From NCBI GenBank assembly GCA_024684085.1, contig JAIKXM010000039.1, positions 1-64,000 of the forward strand: 64,000 bases of DNA. Direction: 5' to 3'. The notes below the pieces were generated by a model. That model made no database searches. It worked only from the letters and a program-made list of their open reading frames with translations, and had not been told where the DNA came from. Source of the DNA: Lachnospiraceae bacterium (GTDB lineage: Bacteria; Bacillota; Clostridia; Lachnospirales; Lachnospiraceae). Numbering within the stretch: position 1 is the stretch's first letter; every line of letters starts with the position of its first letter. The translations under genes and the position numbers were made by a program. This document shows, piece by piece, positions 43,607-54,100 of the stretch.

Positions 43607-43808
43607 ATTTATCTCCAAGATTGGTTATAGTACCGTCCTTCTCAAGGATATCAATATTATTCATCTGGCTTCTCAGATTAGCTCTGACGCTCATAATATA
43701 CTCTTTACGAAGCATTGCCTGCTCTTCCTTCTCCTCGGGAGTAAGGCCTACATCAACCGATTTGTGATACAGTTCGTTAATTCGTTTGATCTTGTCTTCT
43801 ATACTCAT
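43581..43808 (-). CDS. DUF896 (YnzC/YozC-like) small protein
   Basis: The 75-residue protein matches DUF896: a helical hairpin KIKRINELYHKSVDVGLTPEEKEEQAMLRKEYI followed by VRANLRSQMNNIDI. Bacillus YnzC is in the SOS-regulated yneA operon and its structure is a simple helical pair, but its function is unknown. No LexA box is seen here. It lies between proB and the 5-FCL gene. Confidence 0.92.
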   Translation of the reverse strand: MSIEDKIKRINELYHKSVDVGLTPEEKEEQAMLRKEYIMSVRANLRSQMNNIDILEKDGTITNLGDKYAAKNGIQ

Positions 43809-43833
43809 TATATTCCTTCAATCCGATCTCAAT

Positions 43834-44730
43834 CTAATTACATTCCTCAATAAACTTAAGGATATCAAAGTTCTCATCCTTATGTGCCTTGAACAGTGTA
43901 CCTACCTGTCGGCCATCCATTATCCTGTGTATGATCCTGATATCTTCGCTGTTGGCGATTATCATATCTGCTCCGCAGGAAGTAGATATCTTAGCCGCAT
44001 TCATCTTGGTATTCATGCCACCTGTACCGACATTGCTTCCGGTGCTCTTCTTACCCATATTCATATACTCTTCGGTCAGCTCATCAACCTCGTATATATA
44101 CTGCGCATCGGGATTCGTACGCGGATCATCTGTATAGAGTCCGTCCACATCCGATAAGAGGATGAGAAGATCAGCTCCCACAAGTGCGGCAACAAGCGCT
44201 GAAAGAGTATCATTATCTCCTATGAGCACATCCTTATCATCAACGATGATCTCATAGGTCGAAACGGTATCATTCTCATTGACTATCGGAACAACCCCAA
44301 GGTTAAGAAGCTCATTAAATGTATTATAAGCATTCTCACGATTAACCGGATCGGTGATGATATTCTTGGTCATCAGGATCTGAGCCGAAATATTGTTATA
44401 CTCAGAGAATAATCTGGAATATACACTCATAAGTCTTGCCTGACCGATAGCAGCACAGGCCTGCTTGAATCCCATATTCTTACTCTCTATTCTTGCAGCC
44501 ACCGAGCCGATAGCCTGTTTGCCGGCAGCGATCGCACCCGAACTGACAAGGATGACATCCATACCTGCATTATGCATATTACATAACTCACGTACAAGAA
44601 CATCAAGCTTTGTATAATTAAGGTCGCCTGTCTCCGGATGTACAAGAGATGAAGATCCGATCTTAACTACAACTCTCTTTTTCTCCCTCATCGAAGGCCT
44701 TGTTATCTCTTCATATTCACAATTCATCAT
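43834..44730 (-). CDS. proB: Glutamate 5-kinase
   Basis: The 298-residue kinase starts proline synthesis by phosphorylating glutamate. Motifs seen are VVVKIGSSSLVHPETGDLN, ILVSSGAIAAGKQAIG, NENDTVSTYEI (about 197), LIGDNDTLSALVAALVGADLLILLSDVDGLY, and GTGGMNTKMNAAKIS. The C-terminal PUA domain found in many ProB proteins is absent, a known shorter form. GAGG lies upstream of the tandem ATG codons. Confidence 0.95.
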   Translation of the reverse strand: MMNCEYEEITRPSMREKKRVVVKIGSSSLVHPETGDLNYTKLDVLVRELCNMHNAGMDVILVSSGAIAAGKQAIGSVAARIESKNMGFKQACAAIGQARLMSVYSRLFSEYNNISAQILMTKNIITDPVNRENAYNTFNELLNLGVVPIVNENDTVSTYEIIVDDKDVLIGDNDTLSALVAALVGADLLILLSDVDGLYTDDPRTNPDAQYIYEVDELTEEYMNMGKKSTGSNVGTGGMNTKMNAAKISTSCGADMIIANSEDIRIIHRIMDGRQVGTLFKAHKDENFDILKFIEECN

Positions 44731-44743
44731 TAAATCCTCTTTG

Positions 44744-46369
44744 TTATTTTCTATATCTTTCTGCGATCTTTTCGGCTATATACAATCCGTCCATCGCAGC
44801 CGAAGTGATCCCGCCGGCATAACCGGCACCCTCACCGCAGGGATATAACCCTTTCAATTCAGACATTCCGTCGGCTTCTCTTAATATCCGTATCGGAGAC
44901 GATGTTCTCGCTTCCACGCCGGCTAGCAACGAATGCTCATTATCAAAGCCATCAATTACTGCTCCGTACCTGTCAAATGCCTCAACGATATCTTTGTTCA
45001 GTTCATCCGGAAGCAATTGCGTTAAGTCCGCATACCTCGTCCTGCCCTTAAGCGTTCCGTAGCTCTCGGGATCTTCCTCATAATCCTTTCTGAACTCAGC
45101 ATCTGCAAAAGATACCGTCCTTCGGATCGTGCCCTCGTAATCACCTAAGAACTCCACCGGAATATCTCCGTTACCAAGCTTAAAGGCTTTCTCTTCAAGC
45201 CTCCTTTGGAACTCCACACCGGCAAGAGGTGAATCATCCGGGTAGTCATCAGGACTTACAGTAACAACGATCGCACTGTTGGCGAATCCCGAATCTCTTG
45301 CGTGATCACTCATTCCATTAATGCATAGTCGTCCTTCTTCACTTGATGCATTTACCACATAACCGCCCGGACACATACAGAATGAATATACTCCGCGTCC
45401 GTCAGAAGCACTATATGTAAGCTTATATGAGGAAGCAGGCAGGTCCATCTTATCAGAACCGTATTGATTGATATCTATCAAACTCTGCGGATGTATGACC
45501 CTAAGTCCTACTGCAAAGGGTTTCTTCTCCATAGGTATATTACTGTTATGGAGCATTGCAAAAGTATCTCTTGCACTATGACCTATTGCCAATACACAAT
45601 CATTGGTATGTATCACATCATCCTTATCGGTTCTTACTCCGATAAGTCTTCCGGATTCAATGACAAGACCTGTGACCTTCTCATCGAATCGGATCTGAGC
45701 CCCCATTTCAATAAGAGCTTTTCTCATACTGACGATGACCTTTTTGAGGACATCTGTTCCTATATGAGGCTTATTGATATAGGTGATCTCCGGATCGGCT
45801 CCATATTCGGTGAATATCTCAAGGACTTTTTTATTGCGTCCGTATTTATCCTTAACAAGGGTATTAAGCTTGCCGTCAGAAAATGTTCCGGCACCGCCTT
45901 CGCCGAATTGTACGTTTGTCGGTTTAAGTATGCCTGTTTTCCAGAACTCATTGACCGCCTCATCACGTTTTTCTATCGAAGAACCCCTTTCGATAATAAT
46001 GGGCTTAAGTCCGGCCTTACATAAGGAATATGCGCAAAAAAGTCCGGCAGGTCCCATACCTATGACCACCGGCGCAACTTGCATGCTATTCTCATCAATT
46101 TTTGGAAATACATATTCTGAAGGAGAATATCTCTCGATGTTGCGATTCTTATTCTTCTTCAGTATCTTATCTTCATTGACAATCGTCACGGCGATAACAT
46201 ATACATAAAAGATATCACTTTTTCTTGCATCCAGAGATTTCTTAAGGATCTTCATATCATGAATATCTTCAGCCCTGACTCTGAGAAGCTCGGAAGCCTT
46301 ATTGATCAGGATATCTCTTTCTCTATCAATATATTCAGGTTTGATCTTAATCTGGTTAATCTTAATCAT
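44744..46369 (-). CDS. NAD(P)/FAD-dependent oxidoreductase (uncharacterised dehydrogenase family)
   Basis: The 541-residue flavoprotein has an N-terminal domain of about 85 residues before the dinucleotide fold PVVIGMGPAGLFCAYSL (about 99). It then shows QFGEGGAGTFSDGKLNT, GHSARDTFAML, CMCPGGYVVNASSEEGRL and GEGAGYAGGITSAAMDGLYIAE at the C-terminus. This is the family annotated as FAD-dependent or NAD-utilising dehydrogenase in Clostridia; the substrate is unknown. It lies next to another flavoprotein gene. Confidence 0.85.
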   Translation of the reverse strand: MIKINQIKIKPEYIDRERDILINKASELLRVRAEDIHDMKILKKSLDARKSDIFYVYVIAVTIVNEDKILKKNKNRNIERYSPSEYVFPKIDENSMQVAPVVIGMGPAGLFCAYSLCKAGLKPIIIERGSSIEKRDEAVNEFWKTGILKPTNVQFGEGGAGTFSDGKLNTLVKDKYGRNKKVLEIFTEYGADPEITYINKPHIGTDVLKKVIVSMRKALIEMGAQIRFDEKVTGLVIESGRLIGVRTDKDDVIHTNDCVLAIGHSARDTFAMLHNSNIPMEKKPFAVGLRVIHPQSLIDINQYGSDKMDLPASSYKLTYSASDGRGVYSFCMCPGGYVVNASSEEGRLCINGMSDHARDSGFANSAIVVTVSPDDYPDDSPLAGVEFQRRLEEKAFKLGNGDIPVEFLGDYEGTIRRTVSFADAEFRKDYEEDPESYGTLKGRTRYADLTQLLPDELNKDIVEAFDRYGAVIDGFDNEHSLLAGVEARTSSPIRILREADGMSELKGLYPCGEGAGYAGGITSAAMDGLYIAEKIAERYRK

Positions 46370-46382
46370 TCTTAATCTATCT

Positions 46383-47609
46383 TTATGGTTCAGATGCCGC
46401 TGCTCTTCCTGCTATATAACCTGTCGTCCAGGCCCACTGCAGATTATAGCCTCCGCATATACCATCAACATCAATGATCTCACCGCAATAATATAAGCCA
46501 TCATTAATAAGTGACTCACATGAATCATCTATCTCATCAAGACTTACACCACCGCAACAGCACTGCGCATGAGGATAACTCTTTACAGAAGTCGGATGCA
46601 TGGTAAAGCCTTTGATCAGTGAAGCCAACTCATCCAGTCTCTGAGAAAGCTCGGATTCATGATCAGCCTCCGGGTCGATCTTCATAATATCAAGAAGCAC
46701 TTCATTGACAGCTTTATTGAACATTCCCATAAGGAAATCCCCGGCTGTCATATATATCCCTGTAATATCGCGAAAATGAAGGAAGTTCTTAAGTTCTTCC
46801 TCACTCATATCCGGCATAAGATCAAGAATGAGCAGTTTGTTACGCTCTTTCTCCATGGCAATATACCTGCTTAACTGGAATACCACTATCCCGCTTATGC
46901 CATAATCGGTAAACTGAACTTCGCCGTATTCTTCAGCTGCAGGCGCATCATCGAGAGTAAGCGTTACTTTAGCGTTCATCCTGACGCCTTTAAGCTTCTT
47001 ACAGAAGTCATCAGAACAATTAACAGGTACAAGTGAAGGCCTTACCTTAACGATACTGTGTCCAAGATGATAACTCAATGAATAACCGTCATCATTACTA
47101 TCTATCCTGTCGTTATCATTGATACCCGCATAACTTCCGCAGGCCATGATCACTCTGTCAAATTCATATCCGGTACCGTTAGCACAAACCGTATAAACAG
47201 AATCCTTCAGACTAATATCATTCACCGTATGATCGGTAAGTATCTTCACACCGTTCTCACGGCATCTGTGAAGCAGTATATCTCTCACAACATAAGCCTG
47301 ATTACACAACGGATATACATATGTATCTTTCTCATACATCATAAGACCGCTTTTACGGAAAAACATGAGCGCGTCTTCCTGATCAAACTGTCCGAAATAC
47401 CTGTTAAGATCCTTGTCCGAAGAAGAATGATATGCAGACGATCGAAGAAACGTATTGGTCAGATTACACTTTCCGTTACCGGTAGCCTTGATCTTCCTGC
47501 CACATTCATTATTATGTTCAAATACAGTAACTTTTGCTCCGGCTTCTGAGGCACTGATCGCCGCCATAAGTCCAGAAGCACCGCCACCTATGATTCCGAT
47601 TCTCTTCAC
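46383..47609 (-). CDS. HI0933-family flavoprotein (aminoacetone oxidase/YhiN-like)
   Basis: The flavoprotein (408 residues from the chosen start) begins with RIGIIGGGASGLMAAISASEAG, then ECGRKIKATGNGKCNLTN, GSYAGINDNDR-like, and the C-terminal CCGGVSLDEID and YYCGEIIDVDGICGGYNLQWAW. These mark the HI0933/YhiN family, some of which are proposed to act on RNA or aminoacetone; the role is unproven. I favour GTG 47609, with GGTGGGAG five bases ahead; the track's ATG 47645 lacks a binding site. Confidence 0.87.
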   Translation of the reverse strand: MKRIGIIGGGASGLMAAISASEAGAKVTVFEHNNECGRKIKATGNGKCNLTNTFLRSSAYHSSSDKDLNRYFGQFDQEDALMFFRKSGLMMYEKDTYVYPLCNQAYVVRDILLHRCRENGVKILTDHTVNDISLKDSVYTVCANGTGYEFDRVIMACGSYAGINDNDRIDSNDDGYSLSYHLGHSIVKVRPSLVPVNCSDDFCKKLKGVRMNAKVTLTLDDAPAAEEYGEVQFTDYGISGIVVFQLSRYIAMEKERNKLLILDLMPDMSEEELKNFLHFRDITGIYMTAGDFLMGMFNKAVNEVLLDIMKIDPEADHESELSQRLDELASLIKGFTMHPTSVKSYPHAQCCCGGVSLDEIDDSCESLINDGLYYCGEIIDVDGICGGYNLQWAWTTGYIAGRAAASEP

Positions 47610-47722
47610 GCGAACTCCCACCTCTGACAGGGAATTGATCATCATGTCTGTGTTAAGGATTACAGTAACCTATAACCCTGTAAACTTATCAATATACTAT
47701 CCTGTAACAATCCAATCCCACA

Positions 47723-49327
47723 TCAGAACTTTCGATCCAGCAGATTCTTGAAAAAGAAAGCCGGATAATATGTAACAGTACCTTTAAGAGAATTGATATC
47801 TCTTGATTTAATACCATGAAGCAATACAACAATGCTCATATATACACCGGTAATAATGGCAATCGTAATGACAAAATGAATGATATTCATTACGAATATC
47901 TTATCGATGATCACAGCAACAATGCTCGCTGCCGCCCCGGCCACAATGCACTTAACTGCTTTGATGAGCAGATCATACATGTTGACCTTAAGACTGCTGT
48001 GAACAAAATACGCCATAACCAACATATCAGTAGCGTAATATATAACCATCGCCCATATAACAATCGAAGGTACCGCTGTTTTATGACATGCAATACATGT
48101 ATAGGCAAGTCCGCTCACTGAAGCTATCACAGATCCCGTAAGAATGATCCTGTTCATATTGAAAGCCTTAAGAATGGTCTTATACGAGATTGACAGACCG
48201 CCAATCAGTATGATAACCGCAGCCTTTGATAACAGCTTTATACCAAGACTCATCTTACCGTCAAAGAATATCTTAACGATCGGAGTCCTTAAGAAAAATA
48301 CGGTAAGCATAACAGGAATAAGTATGAATAATGCGTTCTTAAGCATAAGATTGACTCTTATCCTGAAGTTCTTCTCATCCTGATGTTCATAATCGACTAC
48401 AAGCTTACGACCTTCGCGGTTCATATATTCGTTGAACAGATACAGCGGAACAAGAATAACAGTTATAACCTTGCTCGCAATAACACCGTTATTAATAAAC
48501 AGCGTCTTAATACTGTCTGCATGTCTGATTCCAAAATGCATATAGGCTATTATAAAAGCAGCCAATGCGGTCGCCGGAAAAGCTCGCTCAAGTGTCACTG
48601 CAAATGATCCTATGATCATCCTTCTCCTGAGATTATCATTATACTCTCCGCCCTTGAATGCGCTCGCCCCACGCTTGTGTCCGTTCACCTGACTGATATA
48701 TACAGCCACAAGATAAACATCCGCAACAAGCAAAGCAACGCACTGCAGGATCACCGCTCCGAAAGCGGAATAAGCATTCATTATAATGGGTTCATGCAAC
48801 AGAAGCGCCGCTTTTTCTCCATAGGTGATAAATCGCTTAATGAAGACAGCTACCAATATCACGAACAACAGCCCGTTGATCAGATCGGATATATAGATAA
48901 TCAACTGATCATTCTCGCCCTGATAATATCCCTTGAAACAACCGTTCACTCCGTACAGCAGCAGCAGAAAGCCGAACGCTGCAAATATCATATCCCCGAC
49001 GTAAGTCCCAAGGAACAACTCACTGAGCTTACCACCCAATACAAGTGTAACGAGAAGGTACAAGCCCGTAAGTGCAACCGAGACGGCAAGTCCCATCTTC
49101 AATATCTTCTCACCGCCCGAACCTGACATCTTCTTCTTCTGAACACGTATCAGCCTTGCGGTCGTCTTCTTAACACCGCCCACAAGCCAGAAGAATATAC
49201 TCATAGAGATGATCCCTATTGAAAAATATATTCCCATTGAGGTATCACCCGCACGATATCCTATGAGCATGAAAGCGATCAACAATAATATTCTGTTGGC
49301 ATATCTTATAAGATCGTTTATTTTCAT
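47723..49327 (-). CDS. MOP-superfamily flippase (SpoVB/MurJ-like)
   Basis: The 534-residue protein has about 13-14 hydrophobic helices. An early basic loop (KKTTARLIRVQKKK) and FKGYYQGENDQLIIYISDLING (about 130) resemble the RGYFQG region of SpoVB and MurJ-like exporters. It probably flips a lipid-linked sugar such as lipid II; the precise substrate is not determined. Its start overlaps the ybeY stop (TAATG). No sporulation genes are nearby. Confidence 0.72.
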   Translation of the reverse strand: MKINDLIRYANRILLLIAFMLIGYRAGDTSMGIYFSIGIISMSIFFWLVGGVKKTTARLIRVQKKKMSGSGGEKILKMGLAVSVALTGLYLLVTLVLGGKLSELFLGTYVGDMIFAAFGFLLLLYGVNGCFKGYYQGENDQLIIYISDLINGLLFVILVAVFIKRFITYGEKAALLLHEPIIMNAYSAFGAVILQCVALLVADVYLVAVYISQVNGHKRGASAFKGGEYNDNLRRRMIIGSFAVTLERAFPATALAAFIIAYMHFGIRHADSIKTLFINNGVIASKVITVILVPLYLFNEYMNREGRKLVVDYEHQDEKNFRIRVNLMLKNALFILIPVMLTVFFLRTPIVKIFFDGKMSLGIKLLSKAAVIILIGGLSISYKTILKAFNMNRIILTGSVIASVSGLAYTCIACHKTAVPSIVIWAMVIYYATDMLVMAYFVHSSLKVNMYDLLIKAVKCIVAGAAASIVAVIIDKIFVMNIIHFVITIAIITGVYMSIVVLLHGIKSRDINSLKGTVTYYPAFFFKNLLDRKF

Positions 49328-49836
49328 TAATCCGGAATCTCTCTGGTTATATTGATCATGGACAGGGCAAGTTCCTGTCTCTTCTCCATTTCTTTGGCCT
49401 CATCTTCAGTCATGTGGTCGTATCCGCACAGATGATACATACTGTGAGCTATAAGAAAAGCATATTCTCTCAGCTTACTGTGGCCGTATTCTACAGCCTG
49501 AGATATGACCCTCTCAAGATTGATGATTATATCTCCAAGGATCACAAGATCCGTTTCGGGATCGATAATATCTGCCATCTCTTCTTCTTTTACCTGAAAA
49601 AGAGCGGGCTTATCAAAGAACAGATTAGGGAAGGATAATACATCCGTCGGCGAATCAATATCTCTGGCAGACAGATTGATATCATGGATCCCCTTATTAT
49701 CTGTGAGCAGAATATTGACCTCAGCTTCAAAAGGGCAAGATTCATTGATCAATACCTGACTGACAACCTGTTCTGCAATATCCAAGTAATCTATATTCAA
49801 TTCAATTGAAGTCTCATTCTCAAGAAAGACCATCAT
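49327..49836 (-). CDS. ybeY: Endoribonuclease YbeY
   Basis: The 169-residue metalloprotein is needed for 16S rRNA 3' maturation and quality control. The zinc motif HSMYHLCGYDH (HxxxHxxGxDH, about 131-141) and DVLSFPN (about 66) are diagnostic. ATG 49836 and ATG 49833 are equivalent candidates. It overlaps phoH by 4 nt, the usual phoH-ybeY order. Confidence 0.96.
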   Translation of the reverse strand: MMVFLENETSIELNIDYLDIAEQVVSQVLINESCPFEAEVNILLTDNKGIHDINLSARDIDSPTDVLSFPNLFFDKPALFQVKEEEMADIIDPETDLVILGDIIINLERVISQAVEYGHSKLREYAFLIAHSMYHLCGYDHMTEDEAKEMEKRQELALSMINITREIPD

Positions 49837-50852
49837 CTTCTTACATATCCTCTTTGGTTACCATGTGATGAATGCTCACCTTTTGTCTGCTCCCTCAGAT
49901 GCTTATTCTTAGACTCATAATCGTCATAAGCCTTGACGATCTTCTGTACAAGAGGATGTCTGACTACATCTTTGCTGGTAAGCTTAACGAAAGATATACC
50001 TTCTATTCCTGACAATACCTTAAGAGCTATATCAAGTCCGGATACTGTTCCGGCAGGAAGATCCTTCTGCGTAGCATCACCTGTAACTATGACCTTGGAA
50101 CCGAATCCGATTCTGGTGAGGAACATCTTCATCTGAGCAGGAGTTGTATTCTGTGCTTCGTCCAGAATGATATATGCATTATCAAGAGTTCTGCCTCTCA
50201 TATATGCCAGTGGAGCGACCTCTATGAGGCCTTTTTCCATATTCTTCTGGAAACTCTCTCCTCCCATTATCTGATAAAGTGCATCATATAGAGGTCTGAG
50301 ATAGGGATCAACCTTACTCTGAAGGTCTCCCGGAAGAAATCCAAGCTTCTCACCGGCCTCAATTGCAGGTCTTGTAAGAATGATACGTTCAACCTCGCCA
50401 TTCTTAAAAGCTGTGATTGCCAAGGCCATTGCGAGATAAGTCTTACCTGTACCTGCAGGTCCAAGACCGAACACGATCATATTATCCCTTATAGCAGATA
50501 CATAATTCATCTGCCCGAGAGTCTTGGGCTTAACCGGCTTACCTGAAACGGTATGGCATATCAGTTCCTTATCTATCTCAAGAATCTTCTCTCTTTGTTC
50601 GGACATATTCATTGCAAGACAATAATCAACGTTCTGCTCGGTTATGACATTCCCTCTCTTGGATAATTGAACAAGAGTATCTATAACCTTGGTAGCAGCT
50701 TCAACTTTCTCAGGTGCTCCGCTAATATTAACACTGTCATCTCTGAATACTATATTAACCGAGAGTGCCCTCTCTATTTTCTTCAAAAATACATCAAGAT
50801 CACCGAACACATTCTGGGCATGTCCGGCTTCGATCATAATCTTATCTTCCAT
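49833..50852 (-). CDS. phoH: PhoH-like ATPase
   Basis: The protein (339 residues from the chosen start) has an N-terminal KH-like region (about 1-75) and the PhoH ATPase with GLGPAGTGKTYLAMALAI (about 130), LGFLPGDLQSKVDPYLRPLYDAL, ILDEAQNTTPAQMKMFLTRIGFGSK and VTGDATQKDLP. It is linked with RNA metabolism alongside ybeY. The start is ambiguous among GTG 50861, ATG 50852 and ATG 50837; none has ideal spacing. Confidence 0.93.
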   Translation of the reverse strand: MEDKIMIEAGHAQNVFGDLDVFLKKIERALSVNIVFRDDSVNISGAPEKVEAATKVIDTLVQLSKRGNVITEQNVDYCLAMNMSEQREKILEIDKELICHTVSGKPVKPKTLGQMNYVSAIRDNMIVFGLGPAGTGKTYLAMALAITAFKNGEVERIILTRPAIEAGEKLGFLPGDLQSKVDPYLRPLYDALYQIMGGESFQKNMEKGLIEVAPLAYMRGRTLDNAYIILDEAQNTTPAQMKMFLTRIGFGSKVIVTGDATQKDLPAGTVSGLDIALKVLSGIEGISFVKLTSKDVVRHPLVQKIVKAYDDYESKNKHLREQTKGEHSSHGNQRGYVRR

Positions 50853-50879
50853 AATCTCCACATTACCCCAATCTAAATT

Positions 50880-50908
50880 ATTGTACCATTATAGACTGAA
50901 TCATACAA
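50880..50908 (-). promoter_or_regulatory. Candidate phoH promoter
   Basis: On the minus strand TTGTAT (50908-50903) and TACAAT (50885-50880) are 17 bp apart, about 30 bp before the phoH start. A TATAAT in the spacer offers an alternative -10. Confidence 0.4.
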
Positions 50909-51000
50909 GATAAAGAAATATAACCGGCTACGCCTATATAAACTGTATATCAAAATATTTTAACACTGATCAACAAAAATCGATAACTAAGACAAACGTA

Positions 51001-51036
51001 AAGAGCCGCCGCTAAATAGCGACGACCCTTTACTGT
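51001..51036 (-). terminator. Terminator-like hairpin after the giant surface protein gene
   Basis: The minus strand reads AAAGGGTCGTCGCTA-TT-TAGCGGCGGCTCTTTA, a stem of about 13 bp with two G-T pairs. The U-run is short and interrupted. It lies 70-100 bp after the stop codon at 51104. Confidence 0.6.
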
Positions 51037-51103
51037 TTAAATCCAAGAGTTAATCAGTATTAACCGATTTCGCTCTTTCATTGATCAATAATCATGATCA
51101 TTA

Positions 51104-54100
51104 TTATTTTGCCCAGAGTAATGTACCCTTTTCAATTGTGAAGGTAAACTTCTTGCTACCGTATACACGTTCATTATAAGCATTCAATACTATAGTAGCT
51201 TTTCCTGCATTAACGTTATTACTATACTCAACATAGAAGTCTTCATTTTCAATAAGCTCTATAGGACTCTTCTTAGGTCCGATAGTTACATATAATTCAT
51301 AATCTTCGTATTCGCCTTCACCTATCCTAATTTCCTTACCGGTGAACTTGAGCTTGGTAACTTTCTTATGAGTAGAATCACCCTTCTTCTGGATAATAAC
51401 GGTTGCCTTAGACAGATCATTATCCTTATTGGCAGCAGTAATATAATACTGGCATGTTGACGCATAACCCTGATAATTACCTGTATCCTTAGCTTCGATC
51501 TCTACGTCAACAAGTATTGATTCGCCTTCAGCTAACTTCTTGTACATCTTATCCTTAGCTGTGACAACATCACCGTTAACGTAATATGTAACAGTATATT
51601 CCTTATCGCTTACGGTTACGTTATCCATATCAACTATAGGCTTAGAAAGTACATATTTAAGAGACTTATCAGGTGCAACGATCTTATCTTCTGCAAACGT
51701 ATTAGCCTCTTCAAGGTCAGCCTTGTCGATATAGAATTTCTTAATCTCCTTATTAAGCTTCTTATAGTTACCAAGGAAGGTGATCGTTGCTGTTGCAAGC
51801 TTATTCTTATTAGTTGCTGTTGCCTTCTTATTGTCTTTATATGCTACCTTATAATCCTTACCTGCAGAAAGAACTTCTGTAGAATCGTCAGATCTTGTAA
51901 CAATGATCTCAACAAGAGGAAGAACTCCGCCCGGCTTATATGTAAATGAATCAACTTCAAAGTCTTCATTGAAGTCATCAGCATCCGGGAACTTTATTGA
52001 GATATTTTTGATCTCGGCCACGTCGTTCTTGGCAGGATCTATCTTATATGACTTACTTACTGTTCCGGTATAGTCTCCGATACCAACGATCGTTATCTTA
52101 ACATTACCCGCACTTGTTATGTCATCGGGATATGCTATATAGTAATCCTCACCTTCTATAAGTGCAGTTGCAGGCTTAGACTTATCATTAGCACTTACAA
52201 CTATAAGTTCTTCAGCGGTAAGCTTCTGAGGCTGTCCGTTGAATGTACGATCTGCAGGTTTAAATGATGCAACCTTGATCTTAGGTACGCTCTTAGGATC
52301 TGTGACATTGATCCAAATCTCACGCTGACCTGTGAAGTTACCCTTACCTGTTACAGTTATTACTCGACTGCTTGTGAACTTATCCTTCTCATAAGGATTA
52401 GAGAAGTCCTTTGCTCCAAGCTTACTTCCACCGAAGTATAATACAGGCTTAGCTGTCTTTCCGGAAGCTATTGTAACATCAGGTGCAGCAATTGCTTCCT
52501 CATCACTGATATCCTTAGGAAGGATTCTGAAGTAAGCTTCAGCTGTAGCAGATACAGTCTTACCTGTTACTGTTACCTTAGGTGCCTTCTTAGGATCACT
52601 TCCATCGTTGGCAGCCTTATTATTAGCGTATTTAACTGTATAGTCGGTATCCTGCATAAGCATACGACCGCGGTTATATACGTTAACCTTAGGTGTAATA
52701 TTGAATCCTGTATAAATGAATTCTGATCCTTCAGCAAATTCTACATAAAGTGTATCACTGTCTTCGAATACTGTAAGTGTAACAGATGCTGACTTAGTCT
52801 TATCATCTAAAGCCTTGGCTGTTATATCAACTGTACCCTGTGAGATACCTGTTACATAGCCGTCTTCATCAACTGTTGCTATAGAAGGATTGCTGGTGTA
52901 CCATGTGATATCCTTTACTGAAGCATCCGCAGGAGCAATATCAGCTGTTAACTGGGTTCTCTTACCTATCGCAAGATAATTGTCTCCACCTGTCTTAGCA
53001 AGTGTAACATTAGTTACATTGATCTTATCGATCTTAAGTGCATATTCAGCCTTAGTACCATTTGTAGCTGTCGCTGTGATCTTTGACTCACCGTAACCCT
53101 TAACTGTTACGAGACCTGTCTGATCAACAGTAGCAACCTCTGCATTCGCACTTGTCCATGTGATAGCCTTGTCTGTTGCATTTGAAGGTTCTATAACTGC
53201 GGCAAGTCTGAATGTATCATTTATCTTAAGACCTGCTCTGTAATTCTTAGCATCAATTGCTACTGAAGTAACAGGATGCTCTTCTTTCTTAACCGTAAGA
53301 GCAACTGTAGCCTTCACACCATTAGCTGCTGTAGCAGTAACCGTGAACTCTATGGCATCTGTATCGCCCCACTGAATAGCATCCTCAGCCTTTGTTGTAA
53401 CAACGCCGTCTGTAACACTTGCAACACTCTCATCACTTACTGTCCATGTAAGTGTCTTATTGGCTGCATTTGCGGGCAGTACGGTCACATCGAGCTGCTG
53501 AGAAGTTGCGGGAACCATTATATCACCGTTAACTGCTCTGAGTCTGATCGATGATACTTCAACCTCTGCTACAGTAACCTTAACTGAACCAACAACTCCT
53601 GAACCGTCATTAGCCGTCGCATTAATAGTAGCCTCACCGTTAGCAACTGCTGTAATAAGACCTGCTTCATCAACAGTTACAACTTCTGCATTTGTCGTAG
53701 ACCATGTAACCGACATATCTGTAGCATTAGCAGGATTAACAACTGCAGCAAGCTTCAGAGTAGTACCGGGCTGCATTGATACAGGTGCAACTGTATAACC
53801 TGTTATCTGGATATTAGTTACAGGTATATTAACAACAGTAATCGTTATTGTCTTTTCAAGTTTTCCGGCCTTAGCCTTAATAACAGCTTCGCCCTTTGCT
53901 ACTGCAGTTACAAGACCGGCAGAATCAACTGTTGCGACGCTTGTATTGGATGATGTCCATGTAACACTTGTGTCAGCGCCTTCTTCAGCCTGAACATTAG
54001 CCTGTAACTGAAGTGTGCTGCCGATCTTAAGGTTAGTACTTCCTTCATATTCAACAGTAAGTCTTGTAACCTGAGGTTCATGAGACTCTACTACTATACT